A model generated the notes under the pieces. That model was not told the origin of the DNA and ran no database searches. It saw only the letters and a program-made list of their open reading frames with translations. From contig CM072897.1 of the NCBI GenBank assembly GCA_037013685.1, positions 15,980,643 through 16,044,642 on the forward strand: 64,000 nt of DNA, given 5' to 3'. Positions 49,464-64,000 of this stretch are shown one piece after another (the first letter of the stretch is position 1; each line of letters opens with the position of its first letter). This DNA comes from Acridotheres tristis. Taxonomy: Eukaryota > Chordata > Aves > Passeriformes > Sturnidae. Made by a program: the position numbers and the translations under genes.

Positions 49464-50521
49464 TTATACTCAGTGAAATTAACAAGACCCAAAGGTGGTA
49501 TTGTCTAGGAGTAAAAGGGGTTTGTTTGTTTTTGTTCACAAAAGTAACTTATCTAGCACCACACATCAGAAAAACACAAAAATAGCACACTCTAGTTCTA
49601 AACAGCTATGTCTAAAATAGATTATATAGTAAAACAGATATTATACAGCATAATGTGGTATTTGATAAACAGATAAATATTTGCACTGTGTAGGCTGTTT
49701 ATAGTATAATTTTATCTATACAGAATGAAAGCAAAAAGTTAACTGTATAGAGGTGAGCAGAACAACATTAAATATTATGACTCCAAAGCAGAGACAAAGT
49801 TAGGTTGAAAGAATAGAGCAAGATAAAATGTTTACAGGCCATTACAAGTCCTTAAATTAGTAGTAAAATAAGGAATCAGTTGCTCAAGTTTAAGAAAGCA
49901 GTAAACAAGAGATTGCATTTACATGCAGATGTCTAAAACTTGTATTTCTTTTAAATCTATGCACAAAAAGTCATTTGTTTTTATTGCTTGACATTCAGTT
50001 ATGGCTAGAATATTTTTAACCTTTTTTTTTGTACTTTGGAAACAAGAATATTGTTAAAGGTGCCATAAAAATGGACAACATTGAAAACAGTTTGCAAATA
50101 AACCACCTAACACTGCAGTTCTTTATACATTTTAAAAAGCCTTGTCTGGGGTTTGTCATATGTTAAATATATTTAATCTGGGAAAATACATTGTAGCTTG
50201 AAGCCTCCCATTGGCCCAAACATCCAATACAAAAACACATCTCCAGAAAAGGAGCAGGCAGACAATACAGTTACATATAAAGAAGCAGCCAGTTAATGTC
50301 CTAATACTTCAAATAGTGACCACTGTTCTGTAACTTGTTTCTAAATCAATGTAGAAATGAGGAACATTTTGGATTTAAAAAGGTGTACAGTACATATGCC
50401 TTTTTGTGAAATAAAATTCACTGTATTGCTTATGAATTCTCTGCATTAGATATAGATAGCATTACAGATTGCAAGTTCCTGTAAAGTTTGTGCATCTACA
50501 TTAAGACTTTGTGGGGTAGTT

Positions 50522-50955
50522 CAGGGTAGCGTTTCTCAAACTGAAAGTCACAATTGGTTGTTTGAACGCTGCCCAAGTGTTTCGATCATCATCAAAACAC
50601 CGTGCCAGGCACACCCAGCTCGGTTCTTTGTGAAGTGCGGGTTCTCCAGCGCAGAGCACGTGCTTATTATACTGGATACAGGAGCGCACTGGGCAGGGAA
50701 CTCGGGAGCTGCAGCTCAGCCCCACAGCCTGGAGGAGCCAGCTGGGGACTGCACTTTGCATTTGCAGTGGCCAGAGAGTTCCCAGGTACCTGCAGCAGCT
50801 TGGTTCCTTAAGTTAGGAAACGCTGCCAATAATTCCAGCTTATTCACACTCCCTGCCCCACGAAATAGAAGTCAATTCCAACACAGAGAGCCCTGTGCAG
50901 AAATATAGTTCACAGAGATTGTGCTTTCAGAAACCTTGAGAAACACTAACATAGG
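50522..50955. mobile_element. Candidate ancient hAT-type non-autonomous element
   Basis: The left end CAGGGTAGCGTTTCTCAAACTG resembles, with a small insertion, the hAT/Charlie terminal repeat CAGNGGTTCTCAAACT. The right end reads CCTTGAGAAACACTAAC, whose reverse complement repeats the GTTTCTCAA core. The interior is GC-richer than the flanks and has no transposase. I see no clear 8-bp target duplication, so the call is tentative. Confidence 0.35.
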
Positions 50956-53403
50956 AACACAAGTATACATAGGACATGTGAACACTGAAAACATGCAGAT
51001 GTTAACGAAGTGTGATGTCACACATCAAGTTGAACAACTTGATTGTGAAGTTCAGCTTGAAGAAGTTATAAAATTATGAGGGAAGACAAACAAGTGAATA
51101 TTGTGGCAGAAGTGAGCCTATGAGTATTGATCTGAAGCCTTTATCATGTTTTGTTTCTTATTTGGATAGCCTACTTATTGCTATAAAGTTATTGCTATAT
51201 TCTACCAATGATAAAGGCAAAAAAAAAGGAAAAAAAAAGACAAACAGCAACATTATAGATGGAAAAGGTAGAATACAGCTTCTGTTTAGATGCTAAAATT
51301 CTATTTAGTACCTGAATAAAGTTCCAGAGAAAGACTGTATATTATGTTACGTATTTTTCCCCAAGTCCAGTGACTTAGCATTATGTAGCAAGCCATTATC
51401 ACAGTACTAGAATTAAAGCACATACTGCAAGGATTTTTAAATAAATACTCATTTACATTTTAAAACTTTTCTTTTTGTTGTTGTATTTGGTATCTGTATG
51501 CATTTGCCCTCATTTCCACCAAATGATTTACTGACAGGAATATTTAAAAAGAAAGTAAGAGGCTAATATTCAAATATATTAATGGATGTAACTTTAAAAG
51601 TGATAAATATTAGTATTAATAATTAAAAAATAATTCTAATAGTTATATTTCTCCAGCTAAGGAAAATAAAGATGTTCTGTGCAATCTGAATCAGCTAGCA
51701 CAGGTAGAATTCCATACAATGAATACTCATGAGAAAATTGCTTATTATTTTTGGATATTGAATAGTAAGTGCTGTTTCTGGCATTTATATTAATAGGTTT
51801 ATCTACATTGAGGAATTTAGGAATGTCTAGGGAAAAAAATTACACGTTTGCACAGCTTACACTGTGCAACCTGCTTTGTTCATCAAGTACAGACTGGGGA
51901 TTGCCTATGCCAATCCAAAAATAGATATTGTAATGCTTGGATCATCCCACTACACAGTTAAAACAGCTTAGAGGTTGTCCATTCTAAGAGTGTTTAATTG
52001 ATGTGCAAGTATGTAAAGAATAGGGTCCACTGTTCATCAGCAATAGGAATTCTCTTCTGCTGAAGATGCCAGAACACCAACTGATCATACTTGCCACGTG
52101 CTTGTCTGCCTTGGAAAACCATTCCAAGCTAAACTCAACTGTCAAGCTTGTGAAACCATAACTACAGTTTCCCTATTTATTAAGCAATCTAAAGTAACCA
52201 ACTGGAAACCATATACCTGTGAAAAAACCCTCAAAAATACCAGAAAACTGGGGCTTTCTCCAAGCAGACAGATTTGATGGAGAAATCAAATTCACTCTCT
52301 TTCCAACATAACCAAAGTGTTGAAGTCTTGCTCATTTTGTTCATATTTATTTACTTTTCTACTTGCATTATCAAAAGAATATGAAGCCATAAAACAAAGC
52401 TAATTGGTCCAGGCATCCAGCATCCTATAGTTTGGCACTGGGAGACTTCTAAACATTGCTGGGTTTTGGTGCCATTGTAAAATCACTTAGAATTGCTGCA
52501 TTTGATGTACTAGATATGAAAATTTCTTCAGCCTCAGTATTTCTTTCCAGTCAGGTTTTGGCTTTACCATGAAACATCTGCAACAATGACAGACAATATT
52601 TGAAGTGTTGTTCTTGTATTCCTGCAGATGTGTGTTCCTTTCTAAGTGACTTCACTGCTGAAACCTAACCATGACCTTTTCATTCTTACTGTATTCTCAC
52701 CAACTGATTCATTTTCTTTGACAGTAATTTAAATACTAAAAAGCCATTTTCTATTTGAGAACATTGAATTTCAGCTGGAAAAGTAGTCCTATCATTATAA
52801 ATATCCTCCGGATATTGAAATTAATTTCAATCATTTATTTAGTGGGTCAGCATTTATCTTCTAAAATATAATTGTAAAAATCTTTGTGCTATTTGGAGTA
52901 CTTCTGTTTTGAGCACAATACCAACCAAAAAGCAGCTCTACTGCAAGAGTGAGCAAGAGAATGAGGCATGCATAGAGCATTTAGTTAAAAAAAAAATCCA
53001 GTTCTCTTGTGCCTGGGGGCAGGGGGAAGGGAAGAAATACTAGCATATTTTTTAAAAAGTAATTTGTTCCACCAGCAGTACTGGCCACCCTGTTGAAGAG
53101 TTTTAGAAGATCCCTGAGCACATTAGTTTCTGACTTATAAACCCCAGCTCCAAAATGATAGGGCTTCTCTTGTTGATAACGAGATGGATTGTCATTCACA
53201 GTTAAGTCAATCATAAGGTGCTTATCTATTTACCCTTTTTTTCACCAATCAGCACAAAGAACTGTCAGAAAATAACTTTTATTTTTCTTTTTTTAAATAA
53301 TAGAAGGGCACAAAATTTAAACAATATTTTGTGACAGTGGTTTAGGATTATTATCTGGCTGCCCCTCAACAACAGACAAGTGATTCAATCGACATTCCTT
53401 AGC

Positions 53404-53483
53404 AAAAAAAAAAAAAAAAAAAGAAAAAAGGAAAGGAAAGAAAAGAAAAGAGGCAAAAAAAAAAAAAAAAGAAAAAAGAAAAA
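53404..53483. repeat. A-rich / GAAA simple repeat
   Basis: Two long A runs flank GAAAGG/GAAAAG units. On the sense (minus) strand of RORA it is a U-rich tract in the 3' UTR. Confidence 0.9.
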
Positions 53484-54104
53484 TCCTGTACAAATATGTA
53501 TTTTTCCCTGAGGGATCAAGGTTACACCCGCAAGTGCTCTATGTACATATTGCACTGTAGAGGAATGAAGAACATGTGCAAAAAAAGCAACAATGATTGA
53601 AGCTTACTAATCAAACCTTTTAATCATGACTATGTCATCTTGCATTTTGGAATGTCGGAACACAGCTATTCCTTTAATCTAAAATGTAAAAATAAAAAAA
53701 CAAGAAAGAAAAAGAAAAACGCACCTCTACTATGGCACATTCAATGAAATAAAAAGTTTTCCAAAGACAAATAGACAAATTCCATCAAGAAAATAATACA
53801 AAGTTCGTTCGTTTGTGGTTTTTTTTTTTTGTTTTTTAGAAAAATTACATTACTTTCTTTCATTGTTTCACATTACAAAATTTTCTTTTTAATGTTTACA
53901 CAAATCACATTTTATTGCAGGAATATTTCAAGTGCCATCAAACATTTATAGAAGGGTTAAAAAAATAGAAGTCTCTCTAAAGTGGTCCAGACAAGGCTTT
54001 GTATAGAATAAATCTTTTTACCACCTTCTATTTTTGACTTAAGTATTTTGAATACATTTTCTTTATTCCATTGACACTTAACAGCCTAGAAGCAGCCGCT
54101 CACA

Positions 54105-54165
54105 CATCCCACACACACACTCGTGTGCACACAATGGACTCTCTCTCACACACACACAGGTGCAC
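54105..54165. repeat. Interrupted (CA)n microsatellite
   Basis: Several short CA runs are broken by CTCGTGTG and CTCTCT. It is in the RORA 3' UTR. Confidence 0.8.
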
Positions 54166-57100
54166 ATAGACAGATATCTTGGTATTCATACTAAGATAAG
54201 CTAATAAAGAACAACCAAACTTAAAAACAGCCTCCATTTTTACCTAATTCCATACGTCAAACAATGCTGGAGGTGATGACATATATTAGGGTGGTTCAGA
54301 TGACAGCATAGCCTGGAAAGCCAGAATCACCTCCAGGAACAGATAAAACTCCCAAGGAAAATATCTTTGCAAACTCTAAGGACTGGGTCATCAAAACTTA
54401 AAATATTATGTTCAGCTGTCCTAGTGTTTTTATTTGTAGTGAACTGGGAAGATGATGAAAATACTCATGTGAATATCCACTGACCTCCAATGTTTTTTAA
54501 CTGGTTGATTGTCTGATACCAGGCCACAGTCCCAAGGGTTTTGCAGAGGGCATTTCCTCTGCTGTGCTGGGTTCTTACACGGCCATCTCTGACCAGCTAC
54601 TCTGGTGTTATTCTGAGTCCCCTTGCATAAAAACCTCCTTGGCAACAGATGTCTTATCTGTACATCTGCTATCCTGTATCCCTTTTTTCCCCTCTCCAAG
54701 AAAAGCAACCCAAAAATGACACTCCATTGCCAGGTGGCTTTTAACTGTGACCAGGAAAGCAGAGTTAGTTGGGGTGTGTTATGTTCAGCCTGATTTAACA
54801 AGGTCCCAGTACACATGAGCTCTCACAAACAAAAATGATTTTGAAAGTACAAAAAGTACTTTCTAACCTGGAAGATCACTCTCAGCTAAGGCCCTATTTG
54901 AAACCTTTTAAATGTTACATATTTTACTAGTAAATGCTCCAAGACTTATATTGTCAATCATTTATGGATGTTAAATATGCTAAACAGATTCCAAACAAAA
55001 CCACTGGCACCTAGATGCCTGGTAAAGCCCTAATATTCATCATGAAAAGGTAAGAAGAGGATGTGACTGAAAACTAATCCTCAAATATTTTGCCTGGTAG
55101 TCTACATTGTCAGAAGTAGGAGGTGTATCACTCTCTAAAATAGCAGAGGTCTGTACTTCACTATTCATTAGTTGACACTGAGATTAAGTTTAGTTGATCT
55201 TTACAGGACTAGCACCAAAGGCTGGTCACATTCAGAAAACACATTTTAGTTACAAGGGGTAATTAAAAAATAGGAACACACATTAGAATTCCAGTTACTC
55301 CAATAAAGTAAACAATGATCCTAGGAAAAGTGATTCAGTGGGAGTGGAGAGAGCATGTGCTGGGCTGTGAGCCGCCTCTTCAGGAGCAGGCAGGATGGAG
55401 CAGGAAAAAGACAGCTCTGTGGACTTTTTCCAAAAGCCCTCTCCTGCCTCCATGGCAGTGCTCACAGCGCTGCAGGTGTTCCCCTCCCACACACCAGGGC
55501 ACGCTGCTCTGAGGAGGAAGTGTGATGATCTCCTCTCGCCCTCCTTTCAAAGCCTACAGATGAGTGATAGCTGTAACCTTCCCTGATGTGCTAGACTGGA
55601 ACATTTTTAATAAGTGTCATACATAAATGTCTCCATTTGACCCCAAAGGAAACATGTTCAAATCATAGAATCAACCTATATTTTGCTAATAAGAACCTGC
55701 TGATCTGATTCTCCTTTTTAAAATACTTGGGCTTTGGTGTGCTTCTATTCACTTGTTACTTCTCAACAACTATAATATATACAAGATTGTTTACCCTTGG
55801 AAGTTGAAGCAGTAGGGCACATTCTGTCTCATTTCTTCCAATTTTTGATGTTCCCAGCTTTTTCTTACGTACTTCATCAAAACTGCATTTAGATGGCCTA
55901 CAAGGCATCCAGTTATGCATCTTCATCTCATCCAAACCCAATTATACACCTCTGGCTCAAACAGCCACAGTTTAATTTGTGATGTCATTTATGTGAATCT
56001 GCTTCCTTCACATTTACTGCCAGCTTTGCTCAGAGACAGAATTCTTCCTGAAGGGAATGGTAATTAGTAATACTGCAAGATTCAGCTTATTGGTTGGTTA
56101 TGCAATACAGGAATCAGAATTACAGAATGCAGGTTTCTGATATTAATGATTTCCAGGCTTGTACTGAGTACAAGCTAATGCTTTCGAACAACAGTGTGCC
56201 CTACACCTTTCTTTGTCCCCATCTGATCAGCTTTAAAGTGCGTCTTTTTTAAACAAGGAGAGAACACACTTCTCTGTTCAGCTCCCTGAAAGTGAACTGC
56301 TGGATGCTGGAAGAACAGGGGTCAGGGTATCTGATCTCACTGAAGTCAAAGACAAACCTATGGATTTTGATAGGCTACAGCTTGGCATTTGAAGGCATTG
56401 TTTACAATATGGAGTACAAAAGTATGTAATATTACGTATAAAAATTACTTTTCTGCAAGCATGTCACACACATACTTTTACTGTAGATACAGACTTGAAT
56501 AAATACTTTCAAACCTGGATTTATGGTGGGCAGAAATACACTGTTTAATAGCCTGATTTTCAAAGATGCTGTGTTACTCATTTGTAAATAATCTGTAATT
56601 AATTAGTTCAACTCTGACAGTGGAAACTCAGAACCTTTGAAAATAAGGCTTTTGACTTTGAAATATCCAGGTTTGAAAGATTTGAAAATAAGAGTATCTT
56701 TGAAGTTAACTTCTGAAAAGATTATTTTTATGTAGAAAATTGTCATTATATTCAACTCTTTTAAAAAATCTGTAGCTGTTTCAGGATATGACCAGCCTCT
56801 CTTTAAAAGTAACATGGAAAACAGCAGCATAAATACCTCCCAATGTACCAGTACCTGCCAAACCTTTTTCAGTTAAACTTGAATTTCTGGTGCACATGCA
56901 ACACAACAATGAACACGCTAGCATTTAATTTAAAGAAAAAGGTGCAAAATGAAAGTGCCTTATCAATTCAACAAGAAAAGCTATACCAGTAACTACATTT
57001 TATATTAATTAAAACAATATATAAACAATATCTCTTTTGCTATATATAGTCTTCATGCCCATTTACCCTGTAATATATTATAATGCTATTGTTGCTATTG

Positions 57101-57622
57101 CTATGGACCCTTTTCATGCCGTTCTGTCTACTGGCAAACAGTGGTAGGTGAAAAAAAATCGTCCTTCATGAAACAATGAGCAAGTTGTGCAAACTGATGC
57201 TGAAATCTCTGCAACGCACACCAGTCGCTGATTACTAGGTGGACTCTGTTCTGACCAACAAATTGATTGTTCTGTCAAAAGTCTGGGCAGTGAACTACAG
57301 AAGAAAACAACCTTCTGACATTAGTACCCTCAGTCTGTGTAAACAGAAGTCAAGGATTGAGAAGTTGAGACAGAAAAAGGGTCCATATTTGTAGGCATAA
57401 TGGAAATCATATGCATGAGAAAAACAAGTTCAACTTTGTTTCATTGTTTCCCATCCTTCGCCTGACCCCGACCGCCAAGAGATGTGCAGTGTGTTGGCTC
57501 CCTAGGTCTGTGCAGGGCCATATAAAGTGTCTTGGTTTTCTTTCTTTTTTTTTTCCTTTTTTTCCTTTCTTTTGTTTTATTGTTTGTACTTCAGACATTC
57601 TAGAAGTGCTTAGGTGATACGT

Positions 57623-64000
<6,378 letters not shown>

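Larger units (their letters stand above)
47480..57622 (-). other. RORA: RORA 3' UTR (putative, about 10 kb)
   Basis: A long AT-rich stretch after the RORA stop codon without exons or long frames. Human RORA is known for a very long 3' UTR and this fits. It holds UGUAAAUA Pumilio-type sites near its distal end, several perfect short hairpins, TA and CA microsatellites, an A-rich tract (53404-53483) and a GC-richer segment with hAT-like terminal inverted repeats (50522-50955). The left border is inferred from a polyadenylation signal. Confidence 0.65.

Overview
The window is nuclear DNA from a vertebrate, most likely a bird. Genes are split into short exons with GT-AG introns, there are two CpG-island promoters in otherwise AT-rich DNA, and there is a CR1 LINE 3' end with its ATTCT(A/G)TG-type tail, which is typical of birds and other sauropsids. 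Coding residues agree with avian annexin A2 as I remember it. Species and chromosome cannot be read from the sequence. All three genes lie on the minus strand in the order ANXA2 - ICE2 - RORA, the order I know from human 15q22.2, so this is an ordinary conserved synteny block. Layout from left to right: (1) 1-10.9 kb is the 5' end of ANXA2: the start of intron 3, coding exon 3 (2337-2436), exon 2 with the start codon (6105-6164) and a non-coding first exon in a CpG island with its donor at 10829/10828. Exon 4 onward is off the left edge. (2) About 11-24.2 kb is intergenic, with no gene I can support, one degraded CR1-like segment and one unremarkable 190-codon open frame. (3) 24.2-45.3 kb is ICE2 (NARG2), complete. 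I joined 15 coding exons by their splice sites; the frame closes exactly to 984 codons plus stop, close to the ~982 aa human protein. Its promoter is a CpG island with two CCAAT boxes and two YY1-like motifs, one covering the start codon. (4) About 45.7-47.5 kb is a short spacer with a CR1 3' end. (5) 47.5-64 kb is the 3' end of RORA: a long AT-rich 3' UTR of about 10 kb, then five complete exons for the C-terminal 209 residues of the ligand-binding domain, then the last 8 bases of a further exon exactly at the right edge. The genes are not an operon and have separate roles. ANXA2 is a calcium-dependent membrane-binding protein, ICE2 is a subunit of the little elongation complex for Pol II snRNA transcription, and RORA is an orphan nuclear receptor. 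I found no sign of a new defence, mobile or biosynthetic system. The points most worth a second look are in the RORA 3' UTR (a hAT-like terminal inverted repeat segment, back-to-back hairpins, a Pumilio-site cluster), in the ICE2 promoter (YY1 motif on the start codon), and in two protein details (a basic C-terminal tail in ICE2 and Ser instead of Cys at ANXA2 residue 9).
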